DNA of 64,000 nt from positions 2,170,001-2,234,000 of the forward strand of contig NZ_MTQN01000012.1 in assembly GCF_001984195.1 (NCBI RefSeq), in the 5' to 3' direction. Below are positions 8,506-16,461 of the stretch, piece after piece. The stretch comes from Kribbella sp. ALI-6-A. Its GTDB lineage: Bacteria > Actinomycetota > Actinomycetes > Propionibacteriales > Kribbellaceae. The position numbers were made by a program, and so were the translations under genes. Under the pieces are notes generated by a model. That model saw nothing but the letters and a program-made list of their open reading frames with translations. It had not been told where the DNA came from and did not search any database. How positions within the stretch are numbered: the first letter of the stretch is position 1; each line of letters begins with the position of its first letter.

Positions 8506-8527
8506 GCGGGGTGAAGGTCAGATGAAC
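8506..8527 (-). promoter_or_regulatory. PHO box (PhoP-type direct repeat) upstream of phoX
   Basis: On the minus strand two consecutive 11-mers read GTTCATCTGAC and CTTCACCCCGC. They resemble the actinobacterial PhoP direct-repeat unit, which I recall as GTTCACC followed by a variable tail. A further related unit, GGTCAACCTAA, lies about 10 bp upstream. The 3' edge of the box is 67 bp from the phoX start. Function and motif agree, so the assignment is reasonable though untested. Confidence 0.6.
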
Positions 8528-8573
8528 GTCACGAGGCTTAGGTTGACCTCAGTAGCCAACAGCATCCGAACCG

Positions 8574-9482
8574 TCACACAGCGGAAGCGGCGACGTCCGG
8601 GGTGACCACTCGACGGCGGCGAACCAGCCCGTCCCAGGTGAACAAGACCAGTGCGATCCAGACCAGTCCGAACCCGGCCCAGCGCATCGACGACATGTGC
8701 TCGTGGAACAGCGTCACCCCGACCACGAACTGCATGATCGGCGCGATGTAGTTCAGCAGACCGAGCGTCGTCATCGAGATCCGCGTCGCCGCCGACCCGA
8801 ACAGCAGCAGCGGTACGGCGGTGATCGGGCCGCTCAGCAGCACCAGCGCGAGGTAGCCCAGCCCGTGGTCGGTCACCGTCGAGTGTCCCTGCAGCGCCAT
8901 CACCACGATCGCGATCAGCGCGACCGGCGCCATCGTCGCCGACTCGACCGCCATGCCCTCGACGGCGCCGGCGTTGGCCTTCTTCTTGACCAGCCCGTAG
9001 AAGCCGAACGAGAAGGTCAGCGCGAGCGCGATCCACGGCGGCCGGCCGGCCTCGATGGTCAGCCCGACCACGGCCACGAACGCGATCGCCAGCGCGGTCC
9101 ACTGGATCGCCCGCAGTCGCTCGCCGAGTACGAAGACGCCGAGCAGGACCGTGAACAGCGGCGTGATGAAGTACCCGAGCGAGGTCTCGACCACCCGGTT
9201 CTGCTCGACGCCCCAGATGTAGACGCCCCAGTTGACCGAGATCAGCACCGCCCCCGCGGCGAGTGGCCAGCGCCGGCGCGGGTCGGCGAGGATCGCGCGG
9301 ACCTGCCCGTAGTGCCGCAGTACGACGACCAGCAGGGCGATCGAGATCAGCGACCAGACGATGCGATGGGCCAGCAGTTCGAGCGCGCTGGAGTCGTCGA
9401 GCAGTCGCCAGTAGAGCGGGAAGAGTCCCCACAGCACGTAGGCGGCGAAACCCTGGAGGAACCCTCTGCGCTGCTCTGACAC
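8574..9482 (-). CDS. rarD: EamA/DMT transporter, RarD type
   Basis: A 302 aa drug/metabolite-superfamily membrane protein with about ten helices in two EamA halves. The N-terminal signature GFAAYVLWGLFPLYWRLLDD and the AHRIVWSL segment that follows are characteristic of RarD. Family members were named from a chloramphenicol-sensitivity phenotype; the natural substrate is not settled, and export of small metabolites is usual for DMT proteins. It is encoded downstream of nothing obvious on its strand: phoX follows after a 134 bp gap containing the PHO box. A 14-bp palindrome lies just upstream of its start. The divergent neighbour at 9601 encodes a sugar isomerase-like protein. Confidence 0.88.
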   Translation of the reverse strand: MSEQRRGFLQGFAAYVLWGLFPLYWRLLDDSSALELLAHRIVWSLISIALLVVVLRHYGQVRAILADPRRRWPLAAGAVLISVNWGVYIWGVEQNRVVETSLGYFITPLFTVLLGVFVLGERLRAIQWTALAIAFVAVVGLTIEAGRPPWIALALTFSFGFYGLVKKKANAGAVEGMAVESATMAPVALIAIVVMALQGHSTVTDHGLGYLALVLLSGPITAVPLLLFGSAATRISMTTLGLLNYIAPIMQFVVGVTLFHEHMSSMRWAGFGLVWIALVLFTWDGLVRRRRVVTPDVAASAV

Positions 9483-9496
9483 GTCCCGAGCCTAAA

Positions 9497-9510
9497 CCCT
9501 GACGTCAGGG
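9497..9510. promoter_or_regulatory. Perfect 14-bp palindrome before rarD
   Basis: CCCTGACGTCAGGG, a perfect palindrome 15-28 nt upstream of the rarD start and about 90 bp before the divergent gene at 9601. Its position suits a repressor operator for rarD. No regulator gene adjoins it, so the binding protein is unknown. Confidence 0.4.
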
Positions 9511-9600
9511 CCATCCAAAGACTTTGCTCATGACGTGAGATCGGCGCCGGACCAGCGCTGGTGCGATGCGGTTGGATGGACCTGAGCACAGGAGGCGCAT

Positions 9601-10353
9601 GTGGGTGTGAGGACCGGTCTGGTCTCGGTGACGTTCCGCCAGTTGGCCGTCGAGCAGGTCGTCGACGTCGCCGCGCAGGCGGGACTGGCGGCGATCGAGT
9701 GGGGCGGCGACGTCCACGTGCCGCTCGGCGACCTGGCCGCCGCCCGGAAGGCGCGGGCGCTCTGCGAGGACCGCGGCCTGGCGATCGCGGCGTACGGGTC
9801 CTACCTACGGGCCGGCAGCGTCGACCGCGAGGAGATCCGCAGCGCGGTGACGACCGCGTCCGAGCTGGGCGCTCCCCGGATCCGGGTCTGGGCGGGCACC
9901 GTCGGTACGGCGGACGCCGGCGTCGGCGACCGAATGGCAGTGACCCGCGGCCTGGCCGAGCTGGCCGACGTCGCCGCCGGCGCGGGCATCGAGATCGCGA
10001 TGGAGTTCCACCGCGGCACGCTGACCGACGAGGTCGACTCGACCATCACCCTGCTGCTGGACGTCGGCGCGCCCAACCTCACGACGTACTGGCAGCCGCC
10101 GGTGGACCTCGACGACACGACCTGCCTGCAGCAGCTCGAGGCGCTGATGCCCTGGCTGAGCACCGTCCACGTCTTCTCCTGGTGGCCGTCGAACAACCGC
10201 CTCCCGCTCTCCGGCCGCGAGTCCCTGTGGCGCCCGGTCCTGAAACGCCTCGCCGCCGAGCCCCGCGAGATCAACGCACTGCTCGAGTTCGTCGCCGACG
10301 ACTCGGTCACCCAACTCGCCACCGACGCCGCCAACCTGCACGCCTGGGTCTGA
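9601..10353 (+). CDS. Sugar phosphate isomerase/epimerase-like TIM barrel
   Basis: A 250 aa protein of the xylose isomerase-like / AP endonuclease 2 TIM-barrel family. Typical strands are visible: IEWGGDVHV (about 35), IAAYGSY (about 62), IRVWAGTVG (about 95), IAMEFHRG (about 140) with a candidate metal-ligand glutamate, and VHVFSWW (about 195). Family members isomerise or epimerise sugars or sugar acids, or cleave related substrates; which is not readable here. I chose the GTG at 9601 because AGGAGG lies 7 nt upstream; the ATG at 9599 is in another frame. It is a monocistronic gene, convergent with the sigma-factor operon, with only 9 bp between stops. Confidence 0.78.
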   Translation: MGVRTGLVSVTFRQLAVEQVVDVAAQAGLAAIEWGGDVHVPLGDLAAARKARALCEDRGLAIAAYGSYLRAGSVDREEIRSAVTTASELGAPRIRVWAGTVGTADAGVGDRMAVTRGLAELADVAAGAGIEIAMEFHRGTLTDEVDSTITLLLDVGAPNLTTYWQPPVDLDDTTCLQQLEALMPWLSTVHVFSWWPSNNRLPLSGRESLWRPVLKRLAAEPREINALLEFVADDSVTQLATDAANLHAWV

Positions 10354-10362
10354 GCTGCGGCA

Positions 10363-11772
10363 TCACTTCGCGGGCGTGTAGATCGCGAGGATGAGTTTGC
10401 CCTTGGTGGGGGTGCCTCGGGTGATCTTGAGGGTGATCGTCGTGCTCGGGCCGGCCCAGTTGCCGTCGGTGGCCAGGCCCCAGCTCTTCAAGCCGCCTTC
10501 GCCGTGACTGGTGTTGAGCATGCTTTGGCTGGTCGGCCTGTCTAGGGTGCCCTCGACGGGTGCGCCCAACGAGGAGCTGCCGTAGGTGATCAGGAAGGGA
10601 GTGTCGGCCGGAGTGCGGAGGGAGACCTGCCGGGTGCTGGTCGCGTCGACGGCCTCGATCTCGGCGAGCTGGTACGTCGTTCCCGAATACTCCCGCCGCT
10701 CGTCGACGGCCGTGTTGTCGTAGACCCGCTGGGGTCCCTTCTCGTAGACGGCGAAGGCGATGCGGGCGCCGGGGACCTTGACCTCGCGGCCGGATTCATC
10801 GGTCAGCGTGGCCGTCACGGTCATGCGTTGCCCGGGCGTAGCGATGTCGCTGAGGCCGGCGCCGCCGGTGCTGCCGACGTCGGTGGACAAGGCGACGCAG
10901 CCGGAAATCTTCTCCACGCCTCCGATCACCACCCGCAGGTGGTACGGGAAGCCGGAGCTGGCGTCGTTGGCGGTGCAGAAGGCACTGACCATGATCGGCC
11001 GGCCGGTGGCGACGTAGCTGTCGGTGACCTTGCTGACGCCGGGCTCGCCGGACTCCGCGGCGGCCAGTGTGTCGCCGCCAATCTTGGCGCGGAAGAGCAG
11101 GCCGTTCTCCTCGCGATCGCCCGGCCCTGGAGTCGGGGTCGCGCCGGTTGCACCCGGCACCGGGTCGCGCCGGCCCGCGGTGTAGATGCCGACGCCGAGC
11201 TGGGCGGTGCTCGACTCGATCACACGACCGTCGTTGTCGGTGAGCTGCACGTTCACGGTGGTGGCCTGGTGCAGGGGGACGTCGAGCCAGAGGGCGGCGT
11301 CCGGGCGGATCAGCCCGGTGTCGCCAGGGGTGTCGTGGGCTACGTTGCATGGGCCGGTCACGGCGTTGCGGCCGCCGATCCGGACGGTGTACCGGGTCTC
11401 GCCCGGCGCGGCGCAGTAGGCGTACACGACGATGTTCTTCGTGGTCGGTGTCCAGCCGAAACTGCCTCGAGTCTCACCGACGGAGCCGATCCAGGCCCGG
11501 TCCAGCCGGTCGGTCCCGATGACTCCCTTGAGGGTCACCGAGTCGCGGGTGTAGTCGGGCGGGATGCTGTCGGCCGGCTCGGGAGCACTGCTGGTCAGGC
11601 TCGGCGCCACAGCGATGCCGAGGGCAACGATCGCGGCGAGGGCGGTGACCGAGCCGGCGACGCGGCGGCGCTTGGTGGTCCGGATCCGGCGCCGTACGCC
11701 GGGCAGCAGGTCGGGGCTCTCCACGGTGTTGGCGCGCTGGGAGAGTTCGTCGCGCAGGTCGGTGAGATTCAT
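10363..11772 (-). CDS. Membrane-anchored sigma-factor partner with three beta repeats
   Basis: A 469 aa protein whose start overlaps the sigma-factor stop by 4 bp (ATGA), so they are co-translated. About 37 cytoplasmic residues (MNLTDLRDELSQRANT...) are followed by one membrane helix (VTALAAIVALGIAVAP, about 43-58). A long extracytoplasmic part contains three repeated beta-rich units ending GVGIYT, AFAVYE and LAIYT. The first two units also share a Cys...IGG...Cys pattern (CAAPGETRYTVRIGG...C and CTANDASSGFPY...IGG...C). This architecture suggests a transmembrane regulator of the sigma factor (an anti-sigma-like role) that senses something outside the membrane. There is no recognisable zinc-binding HxxxCxxC motif, so an anti-sigma function is inferred from operon position only. 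Confidence 0.65.
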   Translation of the reverse strand: MNLTDLRDELSQRANTVESPDLLPGVRRRIRTTKRRRVAGSVTALAAIVALGIAVAPSLTSSAPEPADSIPPDYTRDSVTLKGVIGTDRLDRAWIGSVGETRGSFGWTPTTKNIVVYAYCAAPGETRYTVRIGGRNAVTGPCNVAHDTPGDTGLIRPDAALWLDVPLHQATTVNVQLTDNDGRVIESSTAQLGVGIYTAGRRDPVPGATGATPTPGPGDREENGLLFRAKIGGDTLAAAESGEPGVSKVTDSYVATGRPIMVSAFCTANDASSGFPYHLRVVIGGVEKISGCVALSTDVGSTGGAGLSDIATPGQRMTVTATLTDESGREVKVPGARIAFAVYEKGPQRVYDNTAVDERREYSGTTYQLAEIEAVDATSTRQVSLRTPADTPFLITYGSSSLGAPVEGTLDRPTSQSMLNTSHGEGGLKSWGLATDGNWAGPSTTITLKITRGTPTKGKLILAIYTPAK

Positions 11773-12326
11773 CGCGAGGTCTCCTCGTCGGCGAGGTCGG
11801 CGGAGCGAGCAGGGGTGCGGACGGCGGAGGCATCGCCGGGCCGGTGGATGGGCTCGACCAGGTTGGGATCGAGGCGGAGCTTGGCGAAGGCCTTGCTGGT
11901 CTGGCTCTTCACCGTGCCGGCGCTGCACCCGAGGATCCGGGCGGTCTCGGCCTCGCTCAGGTCCTCGTAGTACCGCAGTACGACGACAGCGCGCTGCCGG
12001 CGGGGGAGTTGCTGCAGCGCGCGCCACAGGTCGGTCCGCTCGGCCGCGAGGCCTTCGGGCCCGGCGGACTCGGGCAGTTCCTCGGTCGGCTGCTCCCCGT
12101 TCCACCGGCGTCGCCACCAGGTGGAGTAGGTGTTCACCAGCACCTTGCGCACGTACGGCTCGGGATCGCCGCCGTCGATCCGCGACCAGGCGAACCATGC
12201 CTTGGCGAGCGCGGTCTGCAGCAGGTCCTCGGCCAGCGCGTGGTCCTGGGTCAGCAGGTAGGCGGTCCGCAGCAATCTGCCGGACCGCGCGAGCACGAAC
12301 GCGTCGAAACTGTCCACACCGGTCAC
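11769..12326 (-). CDS. SigE-family ECF RNA polymerase sigma factor
   Basis: ECF sigma-70 factor. Region 2 runs FDAFVLARSGRLLRTAYLLT...AEDLLQTALAKAWFAW, and region 4 runs LPRRQRAVVVLRYYEDLSEAETARILGCSAGTVKSQTSKAFAKLR, giving the standard two-domain layout. I placed the start at GTG 12326 (VTGVDSFDAF), about where family members begin. An alternative GTG is at 12317, and an upstream start at 12452 would add about 42 residues that look unlike the family. It is co-translated with a membrane protein downstream, which probably controls its activity. A C-terminal tail of about 25 residues beyond region 4 is variable. The target regulon is unknown. Confidence 0.88.
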   Translation of the reverse strand: MTGVDSFDAFVLARSGRLLRTAYLLTQDHALAEDLLQTALAKAWFAWSRIDGGDPEPYVRKVLVNTYSTWWRRRWNGEQPTEELPESAGPEGLAAERTDLWRALQQLPRRQRAVVVLRYYEDLSEAETARILGCSAGTVKSQTSKAFAKLRLDPNLVEPIHRPGDASAVRTPARSADLADEETSR

Positions 12327-12525
12327 CGATCGCCCCGTTTCACCGGCACGCACAGTGAGCGTGCTCTCATCGCTGGTCACATCATGGCTGACCAGTCGGC
12401 ACGAAGGATTGGTTGCCTGTTGGTCAGAAAGTTCCCGCTGAGCTCTGGTCAAGCGGCAGATGATGACGCAAAACTGTCCGTGACAGCGCGCTTACCGCCC
12501 CGATCGCGTCCCCGGAGGTTCTCCG

Positions 12526-13293
12526 ATGTCCGTTCGTACCTTCCTGTCCAAACCCCTGCCGAGGATCCTCGCGATCCTGGCCCTGTTCGCGGCCGTCGCC
12601 GGTACGGCCATCACCACCCAGGTCGTCACCGCGTCGAAGGCGCACGCCGACGGCTGTTACACCTGGAGCCGCACGCTCAGCGAGGGCGCCAGCGGTGAGG
12701 ACGTCCGCCAGCTGCAGATCCGCGTCGCGGGCTATCCCGGCTACGGCGGTCACCTCGCCGCCGACGGCGCGTTCGGCCCCGCCACCAAAGCCGCGGTGAC
12801 CCGGTTCCAGCAGGCGTACGGGCTGGCTGCCGACGGCATCGCCGGCTCGGCCACCTTCAGCAAGATTTACTCGCTGCAGGATGACGACTGCACCCCGATC
12901 CACTTCACCTATGCCGAGCTCGACGACGGCTGCGGCGGCTCCGGGTACGACGGCGGCCCGCTGTCCGAGGCAGCGACCCGGGCCAACGCGCTGCAGACCA
13001 TGTGGCAGCTCGAAGCCATGCGCCACGCGCTCGGCGACCAGCCGCTGACCATCACCAGCGGCTTCCGTAGCTACTCCTGCAACAGCTCGGTCGGCGGAGC
13101 CAGCAACAGCCAGCACTTGTACGGCCGCTCGGCCGACCTCGTCGGCGTCCACTCGCTGTGCACGCTGGCCAAGCAGGCCCGCAACCACGGCTTCGGCGGC
13201 ATCTTCGGGCCGGGCTACCCGGGCCACAACGACCACACCCACCTCGACATCCGGACCAGCAACTCCTGGTCCGCTCCCACCTGCGGGATCTGA
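12526..13293 (+). CDS. Secreted zinc D-Ala-D-Ala carboxypeptidase-like protein (M15)
   Basis: A 255 aa secreted protein: signal peptide (basic start, hydrophobic core about 13-35, AHA-D cleavage near residue 41), a PG_binding_1 repeat (about 50-118: LSEGASGEDVRQLQ...ADGAFGPATKAAVTRFQ), then an M15A peptidase domain (about 145-250). The zinc site follows the family pattern: SGFRS (178-182), H197 and D204 in SQHLYGRSAD, and H237/H239 in DHTHLD. Such enzymes trim the D-Ala-D-Ala terminus of wall peptides, so a role in cell-wall remodelling outside the membrane is likely. Several cysteines suggest disulfides. It is divergent from the sigma-factor operon, so control by that sigma factor is possible but not shown. 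Confidence 0.9.
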   Translation: MSVRTFLSKPLPRILAILALFAAVAGTAITTQVVTASKAHADGCYTWSRTLSEGASGEDVRQLQIRVAGYPGYGGHLAADGAFGPATKAAVTRFQQAYGLAADGIAGSATFSKIYSLQDDDCTPIHFTYAELDDGCGGSGYDGGPLSEAATRANALQTMWQLEAMRHALGDQPLTITSGFRSYSCNSSVGGASNSQHLYGRSADLVGVHSLCTLAKQARNHGFGGIFGPGYPGHNDHTHLDIRTSNSWSAPTCGI

Positions 13294-13299
13294 GACCGC

Positions 13300-13333
13300 G
13301 TTGGCTCAGCTGGCCTTCACCAGCTGAGCCAAC
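13300..13333. terminator. Bidirectional hairpin terminator overlapping HAD gene end
   Basis: A perfect 14-bp stem (13300-13313 with 13320-13333; arm GTTGGCTCAGCTGG) with a 6-nt loop. It lies between the convergent M15 peptidase and HAD genes and contains the last nine codons and stop of the HAD gene, so those codons are constrained by both roles. Confidence 0.75.
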
Positions 13334-13959
13334 GTGATTCCCGCGGCCCGATCCAGGTGCTCGGCGGTCAGCCCGGCCGCCCGGGCGCCGAGCACGTCCA
13401 GCTCGAAGTTGTCGCCGATCATCAAGGTGTCGGCCGGCTGCACGCCCAATTCACGGCAGGTGGCCAGATAAGCCTCGGGCGCGGGCTTGCTGCACCCTAA
13501 CGTCTCCGTGGTCGCGACGACATCGATCAGCGGCGCCAGGCCGATCGTGGCCAGCTTCGCGTTCTGCTGGACCGTGCTGCCGTTGGTCAGTACGCCGACC
13601 CGCCAGCCGTTGCTTCGGGCAACCTCCAGCGCGGGCCGCGCGTCCGGGAAGGCGGCCCAGCTCGCCCGGTAGTGCGCGAGGTAGCCGTCGAAGATCTCGT
13701 CGAGCTCGGCCTCCTCGGTCGGCACCGGCCGGCCGAGCACCGGCAGGAAGGCCTGCAGCCGAGCCCGGCGCTGGCCCTGATGGGTCAGCCGTCCCTCGAG
13801 CCAGGCGTCGTAGCTGACCCGCTCGATCGCGAACCACTCGGCGATCAGGTCGTCGGACCAGCGCACACCGAGTTCGGGAACCCACTTGGTCAGCCCCGCG
13901 ATCGCGGACGTCGTGTGGTCGAACAGCGTGTCGTCCAAGTCGAACACGACCGCCTTCAC
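13306..13959 (-). CDS. HAD-superfamily hydrolase
   Basis: A 217 aa HAD hydrolase with all four motifs: DLDDT (D7 nucleophile, D9), LTNGS (motif II), K in the CSKPAPEAY segment (motif III), and GDNFELDVLGARAAG (motif IV). The alpha-helical cap between residues 15 and 95 is the C1 type of phosphoglycolate phosphatase / haloacid dehalogenase-like enzymes. The most likely reaction is dephosphorylation of a small metabolite. The GTG start overlaps the stop of the lactate 2-monooxygenase gene by 4 bp, so the two are co-translated; a shared pathway (hydroxy-acid handling) is conceivable but unproven. The end of the gene forms part of the terminator hairpin. Confidence 0.87.
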   Translation of the reverse strand: MKAVVFDLDDTLFDHTTSAIAGLTKWVPELGVRWSDDLIAEWFAIERVSYDAWLEGRLTHQGQRRARLQAFLPVLGRPVPTEEAELDEIFDGYLAHYRASWAAFPDARPALEVARSNGWRVGVLTNGSTVQQNAKLATIGLAPLIDVVATTETLGCSKPAPEAYLATCRELGVQPADTLMIGDNFELDVLGARAAGLTAEHLDRAAGITLAQLVKAS

Positions 13960-15107
13960 ACCGGCACCACCGAGTCGCGGTTGAGCTCGCGGTGATTGGC
14001 GTAGCCGGACAACGCCAGCGTGAGATCGAGCTCGGCCAGGAAGCAGCGCAGTACGTGCTCCACTCCCGCCTGACCGGCCAGCGCCAGCCCGTACAGCAGT
14101 GGACGACCGAGCAGCACGGCCTTCGCGCCGAGTGCGAGCGCCTTCGCGGCGTCGGCCCCCGTCCGTACGCCGGAGTCGAACAGCACCGTGACCTGCTCGC
14201 CGACCGCGTCCGCGATCGCGGGCAGCGCGTCGAGCGAGGCGATCGCGCCGTCCACCTGGCGGCCGCCGTGGTTGGACACGACCAGGCCGTCCACGCCGTG
14301 CTCGGCGGCCAGCTTCGCGTCGTCGACCGAGGTGATGCCCTTCAGCACGATCGGACCGTCCCAGTTGTCCCGCAGGAACGACAGCTCGTCCCAGCCGAGC
14401 CCGACGTTCGGGAACATCTGCGCCCAGTGCATCACCGCCGCGCCCGGGTCCTCGGCGACCGGCTTGGCCAGCTTCGCCTGGAACGCCGGGTCGGTGAAGT
14501 AGTTCGCCAGGCCCTCGCCCTTGAGGAACGGCAGGAAGCCCCGGTCGAGATCGGCCGGCCGCCATCCGATCGTGCCGGTGTCCAGCGTCACCACCAGTAC
14601 GGCGTACCCGCTGTCCTTGGCGCGTTGCAGGAAGCTCAGGCAGACGTCCCGATCGGTCGGCCAGTACAGCTGGAACCACTTGCTGCCGGCCTCGATCTGC
14701 TCGAACGAGTGACTCGCCTGGGTCGAGTGCGTGTAGGTCAGGCCGAGCGCGTCGGCGGCCCGAGCGGTCGCCAGCTCTCCGTCGGGATGCGCCAGCGTCT
14801 GTACGCCGATCGGCGCGACCAGCACCGGCGCGGGCATCTTCGTGCCGAGCACGGTGCAGGACAGGTCGCGCTCGGTCGACCCGCGCAGCATCCGCGGCAC
14901 CAGCCGCCACCGCTCGAAGGCGGTCAGGTTGGCCCGCGCCGTCGAGCCGCTGCCCGCGCTCGGCACGATGTAGCCCATCGCCTCCGCCGACAGCGTCGCG
15001 GACGCCTGCGACTCCAGCCGGGACAGATCCGTGGTGAGCTCGGGCCGGGTGCCGGAGAACATGCCCTGCACGTAGATCGCCAGCTGATGATCACCGAAGT
15101 TGGCCAT
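13956..15107 (-). CDS. Lactate 2-monooxygenase-like FMN hydroxy-acid oxidase
   Basis: A 383 aa FMN-dependent alpha-hydroxy-acid oxidase. The family signature SNHGGRQVDG with the catalytic His is near residues 280-289, followed by the phosphate-binding segment VLFDSGVRTGADAAKALALGAKAVLLGR. WFQLYWPTDRDV and GWRPADLDRGFLPFLKGEGLANYFTDPAF match the lactate 2-monooxygenase branch (lactate plus O2 to acetate, CO2 and water). I chose ATG 15107 (MANFGDHQLAIY) because family members start MANF-; longer in-frame starts add Ser/Ala/Pro-rich sequence without family likeness. It is co-translated with the HAD hydrolase downstream and divergent from an MFS exporter. Confidence 0.86.
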   Translation of the reverse strand: MANFGDHQLAIYVQGMFSGTRPELTTDLSRLESQASATLSAEAMGYIVPSAGSGSTARANLTAFERWRLVPRMLRGSTERDLSCTVLGTKMPAPVLVAPIGVQTLAHPDGELATARAADALGLTYTHSTQASHSFEQIEAGSKWFQLYWPTDRDVCLSFLQRAKDSGYAVLVVTLDTGTIGWRPADLDRGFLPFLKGEGLANYFTDPAFQAKLAKPVAEDPGAAVMHWAQMFPNVGLGWDELSFLRDNWDGPIVLKGITSVDDAKLAAEHGVDGLVVSNHGGRQVDGAIASLDALPAIADAVGEQVTVLFDSGVRTGADAAKALALGAKAVLLGRPLLYGLALAGQAGVEHVLRCFLAELDLTLALSGYANHRELNRDSVVPV

Positions 15108-15169
15108 GCCGGATGTTTTCACGAACTCCCCGGCCGCGGTACGACGGATTCGGCGGCCGCGGCGCCGGA

Positions 15170-15189
15170 TGTCACAATCAGGTGTGACA
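15170..15189. promoter_or_regulatory. Inverted repeat TGTCACA-N6-TGTGACA before MFS gene
   Basis: Perfect 7-bp arms (15170-15176 and 15183-15189) around a 6-nt spacer, ending 7 nt before the MFS start and about 63 bp before the divergent monooxygenase start. It is a good shape for a dimeric repressor site. The regulator gene is not adjacent. Confidence 0.45.
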
Positions 15190-15195
15190 AGTTCG

Positions 15196-16395
15196 ATGAC
15201 TCCTGACACCCGCACTCCGCACGTCGGCGCCGCGTTGTTCGCGCTGGCCATCGGCGGCTTCGCGATCGGGACGACCGAGTTCGTCACGATGGGGCTGCTG
15301 CCGCAGATCGCCGACGGGGTGGACATCTCGATCCCGACCGCCGGGCACGTGATCTCGGCGTACGCGGTCGGGGTGGTGGTCGGGGCGCCGGTGATCGCGG
15401 CGCTCGGGGCGCGGACCGGCCGGAAGCGGTTGCTGCTCGGGCTGATGGGCGTCTTCGTGCTCGGCAACGTGTTGTCGGCGGTCGCGACCAGCTACGAGAT
15501 GCTGATGGCGGCGCGCTTCCTGTCCGGCGTGCCGCACGGCGCGTTCTTCGGGATCGGGGCCGTGGTCAGCGCGTCGCTGGTGCCGGCCAACCGGCGGGCC
15601 TGGGCGGTGTCGATGATCATGGTCGGGCTGCCGATCGCGAACATCGTCGGCGTGCCCAGTACGACGTTGCTCGGGCAGCGGTTCGGCTGGCAGTTGCCGT
15701 TCCTGCTGGTCGCGGTGCTCGGGCTGATCACGCTGGTGGCCGTGTGGTTCTGGGTGACGCCGCAACCGGTCGGCAGCGACGTGAACGTGCGCAGCGAGCT
15801 CAGCGCGCTGGCCCGGCCGCAGGTGTGGATGGCGCTGCTGGTCGGCATGGTCGGCTTCGGCGGGATGTTCGCGACGTACACGTTCATCACGCCGACGATG
15901 ACCGAGCTGGCCGGTTTCAGCGAGGGCGCCGTGACGATCGTGCTGGCCGTGTTCGGCGTCGGCATGACCGGCGGCACGCTGGTCGGCGGCCGGCTCGCGG
16001 ACCGTGCCCTGATGCCCAGCCTGTACGGCGGTCTGCTGGCGATCACCATCATGCTCGCGGCCTTCGGCTGGCTCGCGCACACCAAGCCGACCGCGTTGTT
16101 CGCGGTGTTCGCGCTGGGCTTCTCCTCCAGCATCCTGATCCCGGCGCTGCAGACCCGCCTGATGGACGTCGCGCACGAGGGCCAGTCGCTGGCCGCCTCG
16201 CTCAACCACTCGACGCTGAACGTCGCCAACGCGCTCGGCGCCTGGCTCGGCAGCGTCGTCCTGGCGGCCGGCTACGGCTACGAGTGGCCCAGCCGCCTCG
16301 GCGCCGGCCTGGCGATCCTCGGCCTGGGCCTGGCGATCACCTCCGGCCTGATGGACCGCCGGACGTCGAGACTCGCCGCGCCGGTCGCTCGTTAG
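15196..16395 (+). CDS. MFS transporter, DHA1/AraJ-like exporter
   Basis: A 399 aa major facilitator protein with about twelve helices. TTEFVTMGLLPQIA in helix 1 is characteristic of the AraJ/NepI/arabinose-efflux group, and the GARTGRKRLLL loop after helix 2 is the MFS motif A. Substrates of this group include sugars, purine nucleosides and drugs; none can be assigned. I chose ATG 15196; GTG 15184 is a possible start four codons earlier, and the still longer frame from 15100 overlaps the divergent gene. An inverted repeat sits directly before the start. The gene stands alone; the DUF445 gene begins 66 bp later. Confidence 0.82.
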   Translation: MTPDTRTPHVGAALFALAIGGFAIGTTEFVTMGLLPQIADGVDISIPTAGHVISAYAVGVVVGAPVIAALGARTGRKRLLLGLMGVFVLGNVLSAVATSYEMLMAARFLSGVPHGAFFGIGAVVSASLVPANRRAWAVSMIMVGLPIANIVGVPSTTLLGQRFGWQLPFLLVAVLGLITLVAVWFWVTPQPVGSDVNVRSELSALARPQVWMALLVGMVGFGGMFATYTFITPTMTELAGFSEGAVTIVLAVFGVGMTGGTLVGGRLADRALMPSLYGGLLAITIMLAAFGWLAHTKPTALFAVFALGFSSSILIPALQTRLMDVAHEGQSLAASLNHSTLNVANALGAWLGSVVLAAGYGYEWPSRLGAGLAILGLGLAITSGLMDRRTSRLAAPVAR

Positions 16396-16461
16396 CCGCT
16401 CAGGGGAAAACCCGGCGGTTTCCTGACCGCGTCGTCACCGGGGACTTGGTTGGATGGGGAC

